Source of the DNA: JAGXKT01 sp964531695
GTDB lineage: Bacteria; Planctomycetota; Phycisphaerae; SM23-33
NCBI GenBank assembly: GCA_964531695.1
Contig: CAZHEH010000022.1
Location: 1 to 58,706 of the forward strand
Direction: 5' to 3'
Length of the DNA stretch: 58,706 nucleotides
In this document: positions 8,764 to 18,547 of the stretch, piece after piece
How positions within the stretch are numbered: position 1 is the stretch's first letter
Layout of the letters: each line of letters starts with the position of its first letter
The notes under the pieces: generated by a model
The model's database searches: none
Seen by the model: the letters and a program-made list of their open reading frames with translations, nothing else
What the model was told of the DNA's origin: nothing
Made by a program: the position numbers and the translations under genes

Positions 8764-9513
8764 ATGCCAGGACTAGGCGTCAACATCGATCACGTGGCGA
8801 CGGTTCGCCAGGCGAGGCAGACGGTGGAGCCCGACCCGGTCTGGGCGGCGGCCGAGGCCGAGCTCGGCGGCGCGGAGTGTATCACCTTCCACCTGCGGAA
8901 GGACCGGCGGCACATTGGCGACCGTGACGCGCGGCTGCTGGCCGAGAGCGTCCGCTGCAAGCTGAACATGGAGATGTCGCTCGACGAGGAGATCGTCGGG
9001 ATCGCGCTGGAGATTCGGCCGGACCAGGCGACGCTCGTGCCGGAGAACCGCCGGGAGGTGACGACCGAAGGCGGGCTGGACCTGCTCGCCCACGTCGACC
9101 GGCTCCGCGAGGTGACCCAGCGGCTGAAGGAGGCGGGCATCGTGGTCAGCGCTTTCGTGGATCCGGTAGCGCGGCAGATCCGCGCCGCAAAGAACGCCGG
9201 CTGCCCGGCCGTGGAACTGCACACCGGCGGCTACGCCAACGCCTGCATGGAAGCGACCGGGCGGCATGACCCTCGCGCCGCGGCCGGGCAGGCCCTGGCC
9301 GAGCTGCGGACCGGCCTGGCGGCGGGGCTCGAGGCGGGGCTGATCGTCCACGCAGGGCACGGGCTGAGCTACCACAACGTCGCGCCCGTCGCGGCGATGG
9401 ACGGCTTCACCGAGTTCAATATCGGCCACAGCATCATCTCGCGGGCGATGTTCGTGGGACTGCGGCAGGCCGTGGCGGAAATGAAGCGGCTGATCGAACG
9501 GCCGTCGGCTTAG
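8764..9513 (+). CDS. pdxJ: Pyridoxine 5'-phosphate synthase
   Basis: Condenses 1-deoxyxylulose 5-phosphate with 3-amino-1-hydroxyacetone phosphate to pyridoxine phosphate. The start at 8764 gives 249 aa, the usual length, and the family N-terminus GLGVNIDHVATVRQARQ. Other landmarks are ITFHLRKDRRHIGDRD, LNMEMS, VSAFVDPVARQI, VELHTGGYA, VHAGHGLSYHNV and FNIGHSIISRAMFVGL. The open frame extends upstream into araD in another phase, but that extension is not conserved. Confidence 0.97.
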   Translation: MPGLGVNIDHVATVRQARQTVEPDPVWAAAEAELGGAECITFHLRKDRRHIGDRDARLLAESVRCKLNMEMSLDEEIVGIALEIRPDQATLVPENRREVTTEGGLDLLAHVDRLREVTQRLKEAGIVVSAFVDPVARQIRAAKNAGCPAVELHTGGYANACMEATGRHDPRAAAGQALAELRTGLAAGLEAGLIVHAGHGLSYHNVAPVAAMDGFTEFNIGHSIISRAMFVGLRQAVAEMKRLIERPSA

Positions 9514-9581
9514 GCGCCGCAGAAGATGCATATGTTTCGGATTGCGCAAACAAAACGCCCTGCGAAACCAAAGGAGTACCC

Positions 9582-10091
9582 ATGACGAATACATGGCTGA
9601 TTCCACTGATCGTCGGGCTGGTTGTCGGTGCGGGCGGCATGTACGGCGGCCTGTCACTGGCCGACCGCATCCACAGCTTCCCGCAATTTGAGTACTTCCG
9701 TGACGACCTCAACCAACCCATACGGCACGTGTATGGTGATCTTCGGGCCCAGGAGCTTTCGAAAAGCCCCCGCGGCGGTTGGAACGATTCGGCGATTGTC
9801 GAGCTGGATGACGGGCGGAAGTTGGTCGCCGAGGTCGCTGACATGAACGTGAAGCCGACACAAGACGTGCTTCTTGTGACCATCTCGCTACAACAACGCT
9901 TCGTGACGGACGACCACCCGTCTCCGAAGGCCAAGGCGGCCTGGAAAGCCCTGCCGGAAGCGGCGAAAACGTCCGCCAGGCACGATATCTGCCGTTGCAT
10001 CGCCGCACAAGCCGCCCAGCAAATGAGTATGGACCCGGCCGATGTGATGGTTGCTGTACCGGGGGCCAATATGACGTGGCAACAGAAATGA
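9582..10091 (+). CDS. Hypothetical protein with one N-terminal membrane helix
   Basis: Not recognised. The 169-aa protein has a strong ribosome site (AAAGGAG) before the ATG, one membrane helix at about residues 5-26 (IPLIVGLVVGAGGMYGGLSL), and a soluble part with acidic and basic stretches. The two Cys at about residues 145-147 (DICRCIA) could form a disulfide if exported. Coding is supported by the start site and the distinctive composition. No neighbour suggests a role. Confidence 0.7.
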   Translation: MTNTWLIPLIVGLVVGAGGMYGGLSLADRIHSFPQFEYFRDDLNQPIRHVYGDLRAQELSKSPRGGWNDSAIVELDDGRKLVAEVADMNVKPTQDVLLVTISLQQRFVTDDHPSPKAKAAWKALPEAAKTSARHDICRCIAAQAAQQMSMDPADVMVAVPGANMTWQQK

Positions 10092-10271
10092 CAGGGACGC
10101 CTTGCTTCCCGCCGGCGGCATGCCACTCGACAGCCGCTGGCATTCGAACGACGATTATGGTGTTGTACGAGGCCGGAAGCTTGGCACAGAAACGCCGTGC
10201 TCACAGACGGCTGACATGCCGGACGGCGATGTGCCGGTTTCGTGCAAGCCGTGGACTCACTGAGGTGCTAA

Positions 10272-11147
10272 ATGGAACTGACCGGATCGATGGTCGCGTT
10301 GGCCACGCCCTTCGCCGACGGCGAGGTGGACTGGGACGCGCTGGCACGTTTGGTGGATTTCCAGGTAGAGAACGGCACGCAGGGGCTCGTGCCCTGCGGC
10401 ACGACGGGCGAGTCGCCGACTCTCGACAACGACGAGCACGACAAGGTGATCGAGTTCGTCGTCGAGCGGGCCGGCGGCAAGGTCCCCGTCATCGCGGGCA
10501 CCGGCAGCAACTCGACGGCCGAGGCGGTCGACCGCACGCGGCACGCCCGCGACGCCGGCGCCGACGCGACGCTCCAGGTCAACCCCTACTACAACAAGCC
10601 CACGCAGCAGGGCATGCACGAGCACATGGCGGCGGTCGCCGAGGTCGGCCTGCCGATCATGCTGTACAACATCCCCGGGCGGACGGGCATCGAGCTGGCG
10701 CCCGAGACGATCATCCGCATGTACGATGAGATCGAGCAGGTCGTGGCCGTCAAGGAGGCCACGGGCAAGCTGGACACCGCCAGCGCCGTCGCGGCCGCGT
10801 GCGACATGGCCATCATCTCGGGTGACGACTCGATGACGCTCGGGCTGTGCGCCGTCGGCGGCTGCGGCGTGGTTTCCGTCGTGGCGAACCTGCTGCCGGC
10901 CGAGGTCCGGAAGCTGTGCGACGCGATCGACACCGGCGACATGTCCGCCGCCCGCGAGCAGCACCTGCGGCTGTTCCCGCTGTTCAAGGGGATGCTTTCG
11001 CTGGCGACGAACCCGATCCCCATCAAGGCGGCGATGTCCATGGCGGGCATGCTCCGCAACGAGTTGCGCCTGCCGATGACGCCGCTGGGCGAGGCCGAGC
11101 AGGCCGAGTTGGCCGAGATGCTCAAGCCGTTCGGGATCGGCCGCTGA
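10272..11147 (+). CDS. dapA: 4-Hydroxy-tetrahydrodipicolinate synthase
   Basis: Condenses pyruvate with aspartate semialdehyde in lysine and diaminopimelate synthesis. The 291-aa protein has the pyruvate-binding PCGTTGESPTL, the proton-relay Tyr region QVNPYYNKPTQQGM, MLYNIPGRTGIEL, and the Schiff-base Lys in VVAVKEATGKLDTA. GAGGTG lies upstream of the ATG. Positions 10092-10271 hold no gene I can support. Confidence 0.97.
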   Translation: MELTGSMVALATPFADGEVDWDALARLVDFQVENGTQGLVPCGTTGESPTLDNDEHDKVIEFVVERAGGKVPVIAGTGSNSTAEAVDRTRHARDAGADATLQVNPYYNKPTQQGMHEHMAAVAEVGLPIMLYNIPGRTGIELAPETIIRMYDEIEQVVAVKEATGKLDTASAVAAACDMAIISGDDSMTLGLCAVGGCGVVSVVANLLPAEVRKLCDAIDTGDMSAAREQHLRLFPLFKGMLSLATNPIPIKAAMSMAGMLRNELRLPMTPLGEAEQAELAEMLKPFGIGR

Positions 11148-11306
11148 ACCCAGCCGACTCTCCACGCAGTGCACAAAGCACGCAAGGGGCGCGAGGGCGG
11201 CCTCGGCGCGCCCTGCCGCCCACCGACCGAGGCCGTCCTGGGGCGGCGGCCCCGTCTCCGCGCGAACTGCGCGTTGCTCCGCGTCCTCCGCGGCGGGCTT
11301 TCGGCT

Positions 11307-12422
11307 TCAGGCAGACAGCGCCGAGCGGTACAGCTTGGCCGTGCGGGCGGCCGCCGCTTCGGGGTTGTGGTGCTCGCGCAGGTAGTCCAGCGCCGAGCCG
11401 GTCAGTCGGCGCATCTCCGAGGGGTCGCCCAGCAGTCGCTCCACGGCGCCGGCCATCGTTTCGGCGTCGCCGCGCGGAATCTCGACGCAGGTTCGCCCGT
11501 CGCGCAGGAAGTCCGACGCCGCGGCGGCAACGCTGAGCACGGGCACCCCCATCGCCAGCGCCTGCAGCGATTGAACGTCCACGTTCTCGCCCGCGACCGG
11601 ATTGACGTACAGATCCGCATCCCGCAGGATGCCCGCCAACCGCCGGCCGTGCTGGGCGGGTACGAACGTCACCTCGCTCTGGAGGTTCAAATAGGCGCTG
11701 CGCCGGCGCAGCCGCCGCTCCGCCCGCCCCGAGCCGACGATGAAGAACACATACCCCTCCCCGCCGCCGTGCAGGATGCCGAACGCTCGCAACACCGCGT
11801 CCCATGGGGCGAAGGAATCCAGCGGGCCGCAGGCCACGACTGACGGAAGCAGACCCTCGGCCGGGCCCGGTTGAGGATCCGGCAGGCGCACCGTGCCCGG
11901 ACGGGAAAGGAACACGCGGTCGGCGGGGGCGACCCGCCGCTCCAGAAGCCGGCGCTGGACGTCGTCCGAGCCGGCCATGACGGCCCGGCAACGGGCGTCC
12001 AGACGCCCGAGCCGCCCCGCCGCCCCGAAGCACGACACGACGTAGCTCCGTCCGGTCGCGTGGGCCAATTCGCGCGTCAGGGGCACGGCCGAGGCGTCCA
12101 GTGCGTGCAGAAGCTCGACGCGCTGCTTGCCCAACTCCTCGGCCATGCGCCGCACGGCCCGGCGCCGGAGGTGCCACCATCCGCCACGACGGTACGTCAG
12201 CTCTTGGATTACCGGTTGGGGCACGGGCGGATCGGCCGGACGCTCCGGCCGGACGAGCACGACGCGGACCAGCTCATCCATCAGCCCAACCGCCGACGGG
12301 CGGAGGATGGACTCCAGGCGGGATAGCGTGTCCCCGCCGGCGACCCATCCGACACGGATCTCCCGCGTATCGGCCTCGTCGCCGATCGAAACCTCGCGGC
12401 TGTCGGTCCGTGGCTCGGTCAT
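11307..12422 (-). CDS. GT4-type glycosyltransferase
   Basis: A 371-aa GT-B fold glycosyltransferase of the group 1 (GT4) kind. The N-terminal half contains ELAHATGRSYVVSCFG. The nucleotide-sugar half has FFIVGSGRAERRLRRR, VTFVPAQHGRRLAGILRDADLYVNP and the donor-site segment GENVDVQSLQALAMGVPVLS. In that segment the usual second Glu of EX7E is Gln, so donor handling may differ. No signal peptide or membrane helix. Substrate unknown; no neighbouring polysaccharide genes. Confidence 0.85.
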   Translation of the reverse strand: MTEPRTDSREVSIGDEADTREIRVGWVAGGDTLSRLESILRPSAVGLMDELVRVVLVRPERPADPPVPQPVIQELTYRRGGWWHLRRRAVRRMAEELGKQRVELLHALDASAVPLTRELAHATGRSYVVSCFGAAGRLGRLDARCRAVMAGSDDVQRRLLERRVAPADRVFLSRPGTVRLPDPQPGPAEGLLPSVVACGPLDSFAPWDAVLRAFGILHGGGEGYVFFIVGSGRAERRLRRRSAYLNLQSEVTFVPAQHGRRLAGILRDADLYVNPVAGENVDVQSLQALAMGVPVLSVAAAASDFLRDGRTCVEIPRGDAETMAGAVERLLGDPSEMRRLTGSALDYLREHHNPEAAAARTAKLYRSALSA

Positions 12423-12497
12423 GTCGCCATTCTACGCCCGGCCCGGCGGACGGCAACCGCGCGGGCTCGCGGTCCGTTGAGCCATGGGCGCCGTCGG

Positions 12498-12624
12498 GAG
12501 ATCGAGCCCAACGACCGAGCGCCCGAGCGCGAACACGGGGGGCGCGCCGGAATCAAGTTCCCGCGGCGCAGGCGCGCGGGCCGTTCCGCCGATCGCGCCG
12601 GGAACAGCGCCTTCAACGGGCTGC
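12498..12624. repeat. 127-bp dispersed repeat, copy 1
   Basis: Aligns without gaps to 47836-47962, at roughly 70-75 percent identity by eye. Both ends are the most conserved (GAGATCGAGC and CAACGGGCTGC). It abuts the ftsK stop codon. Positions 12423-12623 otherwise show no gene. Confidence 0.55.
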
Positions 12625-15074
12625 TAGACGCTGGTCGGCTCGCCGTTTCCGGCGTTGTCGCCGGACTGGTCGGCATCGACGGAGGCCTTGAACTCCTGCC
12701 AGTCCTCGAGCGTCATGAGGCACTCGCGGGCCTGGGAGCCCTTGTAGTCCCCGAGCAGGCCGGCGTCCGCCATCTGGTCGATGATCCGGCTGGCCCGGCT
12801 GTAGCCGATACTCAGCCGCCGCTGGAGCAGCGACACGCTGCCCCGCTTGGCGCCGAGGACGATCTCGGCGGCATCGTCGAAGAGTTCATCCCGCTGCTCC
12901 GCGCCGTCGCGCGAGGCGCCCGACGTGCCGAGACGCATCAGTTCCTGGCTGTACTGCGGCTCCCCGCAGGACTTCTTGAGGGCCTTGACCACCCCCTGAA
13001 TCTCGGAGTCCTCCACGTACGTGCCCTGGGCCCGCATGAGGTTGCTCGTGCCGGGCTCCAGGAAGAGCATGTCGCCGCGCCCGAGCAGCACGTCGGCGCC
13101 GTTCTGGTCCAGCACGATGCGGCTCTCCTGTCGCGACGCCACCCGGAAGCTGATGCGGCACGGCATGTTCGACTTGATCAGGCCCGTCACGACGTTCACG
13201 CTCGGCCGCTGCGTGGCGAGAATCAGGTGGATGCCCACCGCCCGCGCCTTCTGCGCGATGCGGATGATGTGGTTCTCGACCTCCTTGCTGGAGATCATGA
13301 TCAGGTCGGCCAGCTCATCCACGATGATGATGTAGTGCGGCAGCTTGGTGGGGATCCGCGCACGCTCCTCGTCGCTCTCGGCGCCGAATCGCTCGTATAT
13401 CTCCTTCGCGCCGAGCTTGTTGAAGCTGTCGATGTTGCGGACCCCGGCCTCCTTGAGCAGTTCGTACCGCTCGTCCATCTTCGTCGCGGCCCACTCCAGG
13501 ATCTCCTCGGCCCGGCGCATGTCGTTGACGATCGGGCAGAGCAGATGCGGCACGCTCTCGTAGGCGGCCATCTCCACCATCTTCGGGTCGACCAGCACGA
13601 ATCGAACGTCCTCCGGCGTCCGGAGCATGACCAACGCCACGATGATGGCGTTGATGCACACGCTCTTGCCCGAGCCGGTCGTGCCCGCGATGAGCATGTG
13701 CGGCATATCCGCAAGGTCCGCCACGATCGGCCCACCGCCGGCGTCCTTGCCGAGGTACAGCGGCAAGCGCATCTTGTCGGAGGCCCCCGGGGCGAGCGAC
13801 ATCAGCTCCTTCAGCCGGACGATCTCCTTGTCCATGTTCGGCACCTCGATGCCGACCGTATCCCGCCCCGGCAGCGGCGAGACCACGCGCACGCCCGGAA
13901 CCGCCAGCGCGCGGGAGATGTCCGTCGAAAGATTCGAAATCTGCGAGACCTTCACGCCCGGAGCCAGGTCCAGCTCGAACAGCGTGATGACCGGCCCGGT
14001 CATGTGACCGACCACCTTCGCCTCCACGTTGAAGTCGCTGAGCGTCTGTTGCAGCACCGCCCGCTTCTCCAGCGCCTGGGCCTCCTGCGACTCGATGTAG
14101 CCGCCGGTCGGCTCGGCCAGCAACTCCGGCGAGGGCGCCTGGTACGAGTCCGCGCCCGCCGACGACGCCGGCGGGGCCGGGGCAGTCTCCGGCGGGACGC
14201 GCGACGCGGGCTTGTCCTTCTCCGCCTTCGAACGCCCGAACGGCAGCAGCCGCACCCGGCGGGCCTTCTGCTCGTCATCCGAGGCCTTGCCGGGCCGCTG
14301 CTTCGGGGTCTCGGCGTCCTTGGGCTTTGCCTCGTCCGGCTCCCGGGCGGGCGCGCGCTTGCGAGCCGATGCCGGCACGGCCGCCGCGGCGCGGGGTTTG
14401 CCGGACACGCCGACGGCCTCGGCGACCTGGGCCCCCGAGCGGCGTCGGAGCGTCTCGGCCAGGGCGGACCGCTTATCCCAGACCCGGCGACCGGCGGCCG
14501 GCAGGCGGAGTACGAGGTTGTCCGCGGCAAGCATCATGCCGATGCTCAGCGAGATCAGAACGATCAGCCAGCTTCCGACCTGCGCGAAGCGGCCGAGCAG
14601 CAGGTCCCCCACCGCCACGCCGACCACACCGGCCGAGCCGCTGGCGAGGTCCTGACCCACGGATGGATCCACCAGGAACACCCCCGCGCTGGTGGCGACC
14701 ATCATCAAGCCCACGCCGATGATCCGCCAGGGCAACGCCTCGATCCGCCCGCCGAAGACGAGGACGAACCCCGCGATCGTCGCGAAGAGCAGCCCCATGT
14801 ACGCCCCGCCGCCGAGCCAGTAGCGCAGCGCGTAAGCGACGTGGGCGCCGACGATGCCCGCGGCGTTGTCGATGTCCTCCGGCGGCGGATAGACCCACCC
14901 GGACGGAGGATCCGTGGCCGAGTAGGTCAGCAAGCTGACCCACGCCAGCGCGGTCACGCCGATGAGACCCAGGATCAGCACGTACCGCCCGTATCGACGC
15001 CACGGCGCCGCCACGGCCTCCTGCTCGCCGGTCGCGGCGGAGCCCTTCGCTTCCTTGCTCGTCTTCTTCGCCAT
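12624..15074 (-). CDS. ftsK: FtsK/SpoIIIE DNA translocase
   Basis: Septal double-stranded DNA pump that clears the chromosome during division. The 816-aa protein has four or five N-terminal membrane helices (about residues 27-185), a Pro/Lys-rich linker, the alpha and beta motor with Walker A IAGTTGSGKSVCIN near residue 465 and Walker B FVLVDPKMVEM, and the conserved HLILATQRPSVNVVTGLIK. A C-terminal winged-helix gamma domain (SLLQRRLSIGYSRASRIIDQ) would read KOPS-like sites. Full length. The ATG at 15074 begins MAKKTSKEAK. Confidence 0.97.
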   Translation of the reverse strand: MAKKTSKEAKGSAATGEQEAVAAPWRRYGRYVLILGLIGVTALAWVSLLTYSATDPPSGWVYPPPEDIDNAAGIVGAHVAYALRYWLGGGAYMGLLFATIAGFVLVFGGRIEALPWRIIGVGLMMVATSAGVFLVDPSVGQDLASGSAGVVGVAVGDLLLGRFAQVGSWLIVLISLSIGMMLAADNLVLRLPAAGRRVWDKRSALAETLRRRSGAQVAEAVGVSGKPRAAAAVPASARKRAPAREPDEAKPKDAETPKQRPGKASDDEQKARRVRLLPFGRSKAEKDKPASRVPPETAPAPPASSAGADSYQAPSPELLAEPTGGYIESQEAQALEKRAVLQQTLSDFNVEAKVVGHMTGPVITLFELDLAPGVKVSQISNLSTDISRALAVPGVRVVSPLPGRDTVGIEVPNMDKEIVRLKELMSLAPGASDKMRLPLYLGKDAGGGPIVADLADMPHMLIAGTTGSGKSVCINAIIVALVMLRTPEDVRFVLVDPKMVEMAAYESVPHLLCPIVNDMRRAEEILEWAATKMDERYELLKEAGVRNIDSFNKLGAKEIYERFGAESDEERARIPTKLPHYIIIVDELADLIMISSKEVENHIIRIAQKARAVGIHLILATQRPSVNVVTGLIKSNMPCRISFRVASRQESRIVLDQNGADVLLGRGDMLFLEPGTSNLMRAQGTYVEDSEIQGVVKALKKSCGEPQYSQELMRLGTSGASRDGAEQRDELFDDAAEIVLGAKRGSVSLLQRRLSIGYSRASRIIDQMADAGLLGDYKGSQARECLMTLEDWQEFKASVDADQSGDNAGNGEPTSV

Positions 15075-15104
15075 TCCCTTGGCCTGTCCTCTGTCACCCG
15101 TGCG

Positions 15105-15560
15105 TCAACTGAGCCCGGTATGCCCGAAGCCGCCGTCGCCTCGGACCGTGGCATCCAGCGCATCCACCACGCGGACTTCCGCCCGCGTCACCGGGGCGAT
15201 CACGAGCTGCCCGACCCGCATGCCGCGGGTGATCGTGAACGGCTCGCGCCCGATGTTCCCGAGGATGATGCACACCTCGCCGCGATAGTCCGCGTCGATC
15301 GTCCCCGGCGAGTTCGGCAGCAGCACGCCGTGCCGCAGCGCCAGCCCGCTGCGGGGCCGCATCTGCGCCTCGTAGCCGGGCGGAAGCGCCATGTAGAACC
15401 CGCACGGGATCAGCTTGATCTCGCCCGGGGCGATCGTCACGTCCTCATCGACCGCCGCGCACACGTCCATCCCGGCCGCGTGCTCGGACATGTAACGCGG
15501 AAGCTCGATGTCCTCGCAGCCGGGTTTGCGGCGTATCCTTACTTCTATCGGTCGGCTCAC
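15105..15560 (-). CDS. dut: dUTP diphosphatase
   Basis: Hydrolyses dUTP to dUMP, keeping uracil out of DNA and supplying thymidylate synthesis. The 151-aa trimeric-type enzyme shows all five motifs in order: HAAGMDVCA, RPRSGLAL, GTIDADYRGEV, RVGQLVIAPV and RGDGGFGHTG. Motif 5 has His where Ser is common. It lies 30 bases upstream of ftsK on the same strand. Confidence 0.96.
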   Translation of the reverse strand: MSRPIEVRIRRKPGCEDIELPRYMSEHAAGMDVCAAVDEDVTIAPGEIKLIPCGFYMALPPGYEAQMRPRSGLALRHGVLLPNSPGTIDADYRGEVCIILGNIGREPFTITRGMRVGQLVIAPVTRAEVRVVDALDATVRGDGGFGHTGLS

Positions 15561-15591
15561 GGATTCGGCTCCATCCTTGTGCCCCGCGGGC

Positions 15592-15619
15592 TTCGACGTT
15601 CGGCGTTCGGTGTTCGGCC
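15592..15619 (+). repeat. TTCGNNN heptad array (4 units)
   Basis: Four consecutive 7-base units, each starting TTCG, in the gap between dut and coaB. The same kind of array occurs at 25341-25375 (opposite orientation) and 41690-41717. Confidence 0.6.
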
Positions 15620-15632
15620 GTGCCGCAATGCC

Positions 15633-16262
15633 TCACACCGGTGGCCCCACCAGCCCCACGATCTCCTCGGCCAGATCCTCCTTGGGCCGGTCGGCCCAGG
15701 GCAGCGTCTCCCCGTCGGGCGAGAGGATGCAGGCCCGGCTGTCGGCCGTGCCCATGGCCGCGGGCGTGTTCACGACGACGTAGTCGGCGCACTTGGCGGC
15801 CAGCTCGGCGCGGGCCAGCTCGGCCGCCCGGTCCTCCGGCGGATCCTGCACGGCAAAGGCGACCACAACCTGCCCGCCGCGCTTCCGGCGACATACCCCG
15901 GCCAGCAGATCCTCCGTCGGCACGAGACGCAGCGTGACCGGCCCGCCGGAACGCGGCAGCTTCGTGGGGCTGACCCGCTCCGGGCGGAAGTCCCCCACCG
16001 CGGCCGTCATAATCAGCGCATCGCAGGCGTCGAAGCCCCTGGCCAGGGCCTCGCGCAAATCGTCCACCGACACGAAGGGGATGATCTCGCAGCCGGAGGG
16101 GGCTCGGGCCGTCACCGGCCCTAACAGGAGTGTGACCTCGTGCCCGGCCGTCACGGCCGCGCGCGCCACGGCCAGGCCCATCTGCCCGCTGGAGCCGTTG
16201 CTCAGGAAGCGGACGGGATCCAGGTACTCCCGCGTCGGACCGGCGGTCACGAGAACGCGCAT
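15633..16262 (-). CDS. coaB: Phosphopantothenate-cysteine ligase (CoaB half only)
   Basis: Joins phosphopantothenate and cysteine, the step before CoaC. The 209-aa protein corresponds to the CoaB half of CoaBC. It starts with VLVTAGPTREYLDPVRFLSN and contains NGSSGQMGLAVARAA, MTAAVGDFRPERVSPTKLPR (catalytic-Lys region), VVAFAVQDP and CADYVVVNTPAAMG. The CoaC half lies about 10 kb away on the opposite strand. The gap 16263-16453 holds low-complexity sequence rich in GAGA/CTCT words and no gene. Confidence 0.92.
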   Translation of the reverse strand: MRVLVTAGPTREYLDPVRFLSNGSSGQMGLAVARAAVTAGHEVTLLLGPVTARAPSGCEIIPFVSVDDLREALARGFDACDALIMTAAVGDFRPERVSPTKLPRSGGPVTLRLVPTEDLLAGVCRRKRGGQVVVAFAVQDPPEDRAAELARAELAAKCADYVVVNTPAAMGTADSRACILSPDGETLPWADRPKEDLAEEIVGLVGPPV

Positions 16263-16453
16263 GCCGCCAGCGTATCCGGGCGTGTAGCCGCGGTAAAGAC
16301 CTGTCCCGCATCACACGAACGCCACACGGAGCAGCAGCGCGACAGAGAAGGAACGGAACTGGCGGAGCGGCGGAACGGCCGCCTGGTTGCTGTTGCTCTC
16401 TGTTTCTCCGTCGCTCTGCGTCGCGCTCACCCGATCGCCGCGATCCGGCCGGC

Positions 16454-18403
16454 TCAGGCCGACTGGTCGAACATCGCCTGGGCCGCCTGGGCGATGTCGC
16501 GGGCCGTGAGGTCCACGAACCGCAGGGCCTCCTCGGGGCTCTTGACGCTCTTGGGCACCCGCCGGGCGTACATGGACTCGACCCGCACGCCGAGGTCGCT
16601 CTTGGCGGCCGCCATCGCGATTTCATCCGCGACGCCGCCGACGTAGTTATCCTCGACGACCAGGACCTGCCCGCGGCAGTCGTCGCCGATCCGCAGGATC
16701 TCGTCCGTGTTGAGCGGGATTGAGTAGGCGTCGATCAGCGATGCGCTGAGCCCGCCCATCTCCTCGAGGATGCCCATCGCCTCGCGGGCCACGTGCACCA
16801 TGTACCCGCTGGCGACGATGACGACGTCCTCACCGTCCTCGAGGTGCTTGAAGCCGCCGTGCGAGAAGACCTCGTCCTCGTTGTAGATGAACGGCACGTC
16901 CGGGCGGTGCGTCCGCATGTAGCACATGCCGTCCGTGTTGGCCATCAGCTCGGTGAGCTTGAAGGCGCTGACGGCGTCGGAGGGCAGGAACATTCGCACG
17001 GCCGGGGCGCCGTCCACGCGATGCGAACGGGCGAATGCCCGGAAGAAGGCCAGGTCCGGCAGGCCCATCTGGCTCGGGCCGTCGGCCGCCAGCGAGACGC
17101 CCGCGTGCGAGCCGCAGAGCTTCAGGTTCGCGTTCGTGATGGCGGCCATCTCGACCTGGTCATAGCCGCGGACGAGGAACTTCGCGAAGCTCGACACGAA
17201 CGGCACCCGCCCGCAAGTCGACAGCCCCGCGCCGGCGGAGATCATGTTCTGCTCGGCGATGCGGCCCTCGAAGTACCGGTCCGCGTACTGTTGGGCGAAG
17301 AACGAGGCGAAGGTCGACTTCTGAACGTCGCCGTCGAGAGCCACGACGCGCTCGTCGGCGCCCAGCGCCGCCAGCGCCACGCCGTAGGCCCGGCGCGTGG
17401 CCAGCTTGCCGGCCTCCAGCTTGTCGCCCAAACCGCACGCCTGCATGGCGTCGGCGAACGAGCCGGCGGACATCTCGCCCCCGGCCGGGCGCGCGACCGG
17501 CTCCGGGGCGGCCAGCTCGACACAGGGCGCATCCTCGGCGTCGGCCACGCCCAACTCGGCCGCCTTCGCGTCCAGGTCCGCCATGGCCTGATCCATCTGG
17601 TCGTCCTTGAGCGGCTTGCCGTGGTAGTTATGCGCCTGGAGCTCCTGCACGCCCCAGCCCTTGGTCGTGCGGGCGCAGATGGCGATGGGCTTCTCGCCCG
17701 GCTCGGCCGTGAGGGCCTCGAAAACCTGGTCCCAGTCGTGTCCGTCGATGACCCGCACGTCGCAGCCGTAGGCCTCCAGCTTCTTGGCCAGCGCGTCCAC
17801 CTGCTGCTGGGGGGAGACGTAGTCGCTCTGGCCCTGCCCGTTGCAGGAGAAGATCGGGCGCACGGCCGTGAGCTTGTGGTCTACGATGAAATCGACGGCC
17901 TCCCAGACCTGACCCTCTCGGCTCTCGCCGTCGCCGATCATGCAGTAGATCTTCTTGTCGCTGCCGTCGAGGCGCGCCCCGGCGGCCAGGCCCGCCGCCA
18001 CGGAGAGCCCCTGCCCGAGCGAGCCGGTCGCGGCATCGAAGAACGGGAAGCCGACGGCCGGGTTCGGGTGCCCGTCCAGGACGCTGTCCGCTTCGCGCAA
18101 GCTCAGGGCGTCATCGAAGCTCAGTTCGCTGGGCTGCTGCTGCGTGCCGACGACCCCGCCGAGGTCGCAGTAGGCGGCGTAGATGACCGGCACCGCGTGT
18201 CCTTCGGAAAGCACCAGGCGGTCCGAACCCGTGTTCCACGGGTTCTTCGGGTCGTAGCGCATGACGCGGTACATCAGGGCCGTCGTCAGATGCACCAACG
18301 CCAGTCCGCTGGATGGATGCCCGCTGCCGGCGGCCGTGCACATCCGCACGATCTGCTTCGACAGCTTGATGACCTTACGGTCGAGGTCCTTATAGTCAGC
18401 CAT
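16454..18403 (-). CDS. tkt: Transketolase
   Basis: TPP enzyme moving two-carbon units between sugar phosphates in the pentose phosphate pathway. From the ATG at 18403, with GGGAGAG eight bases upstream, it has 649 aa. Upstream in-frame starts would add non-conserved residues. Both halves are in one chain: GSGHPSSGLALVHL near residue 25, the TPP motif GDGESREGQVWEAVDF, the catalytic Glu region GRIAEQNMISAGAGLS, and a C-terminal domain with LVVEDNYVGGVADEIA. It would handle pentose phosphates coming from araB/araD. Confidence 0.95.
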   Translation of the reverse strand: MADYKDLDRKVIKLSKQIVRMCTAAGSGHPSSGLALVHLTTALMYRVMRYDPKNPWNTGSDRLVLSEGHAVPVIYAAYCDLGGVVGTQQQPSELSFDDALSLREADSVLDGHPNPAVGFPFFDAATGSLGQGLSVAAGLAAGARLDGSDKKIYCMIGDGESREGQVWEAVDFIVDHKLTAVRPIFSCNGQGQSDYVSPQQQVDALAKKLEAYGCDVRVIDGHDWDQVFEALTAEPGEKPIAICARTTKGWGVQELQAHNYHGKPLKDDQMDQAMADLDAKAAELGVADAEDAPCVELAAPEPVARPAGGEMSAGSFADAMQACGLGDKLEAGKLATRRAYGVALAALGADERVVALDGDVQKSTFASFFAQQYADRYFEGRIAEQNMISAGAGLSTCGRVPFVSSFAKFLVRGYDQVEMAAITNANLKLCGSHAGVSLAADGPSQMGLPDLAFFRAFARSHRVDGAPAVRMFLPSDAVSAFKLTELMANTDGMCYMRTHRPDVPFIYNEDEVFSHGGFKHLEDGEDVVIVASGYMVHVAREAMGILEEMGGLSASLIDAYSIPLNTDEILRIGDDCRGQVLVVEDNYVGGVADEIAMAAAKSDLGVRVESMYARRVPKSVKSPEEALRFVDLTARDIAQAAQAMFDQSA

Positions 18404-18547
18404 TTCGGTTCTCTCCCTTACGCTTCGGGCCCGCGTACCGGTGGAACCCACCGGGCCGCGGGCCGGCGAGTTCGGTAGGGTATCGCATGCCCCGGAACCA
18501 CGCAAGGACGAATGGCCGCCCGCGACGGAAGGTCGTTGTGCCGGGCG

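Noticed and set aside
9514..10271. Additional small genes around the hypothetical protein at 9582
   Set aside because: Only short frames without ribosome sites or conserved sequence were found in 10092-10271.
12477..16124. Very long open frame (1215 codons) on the plus strand opposite ftsK, dut and coaB
   Set aside because: The opposite strand has three well-conserved genes with complete motifs. High GC keeps antisense frames open, and the plus-strand translation is low-complexity, rich in His, Arg and Gly.
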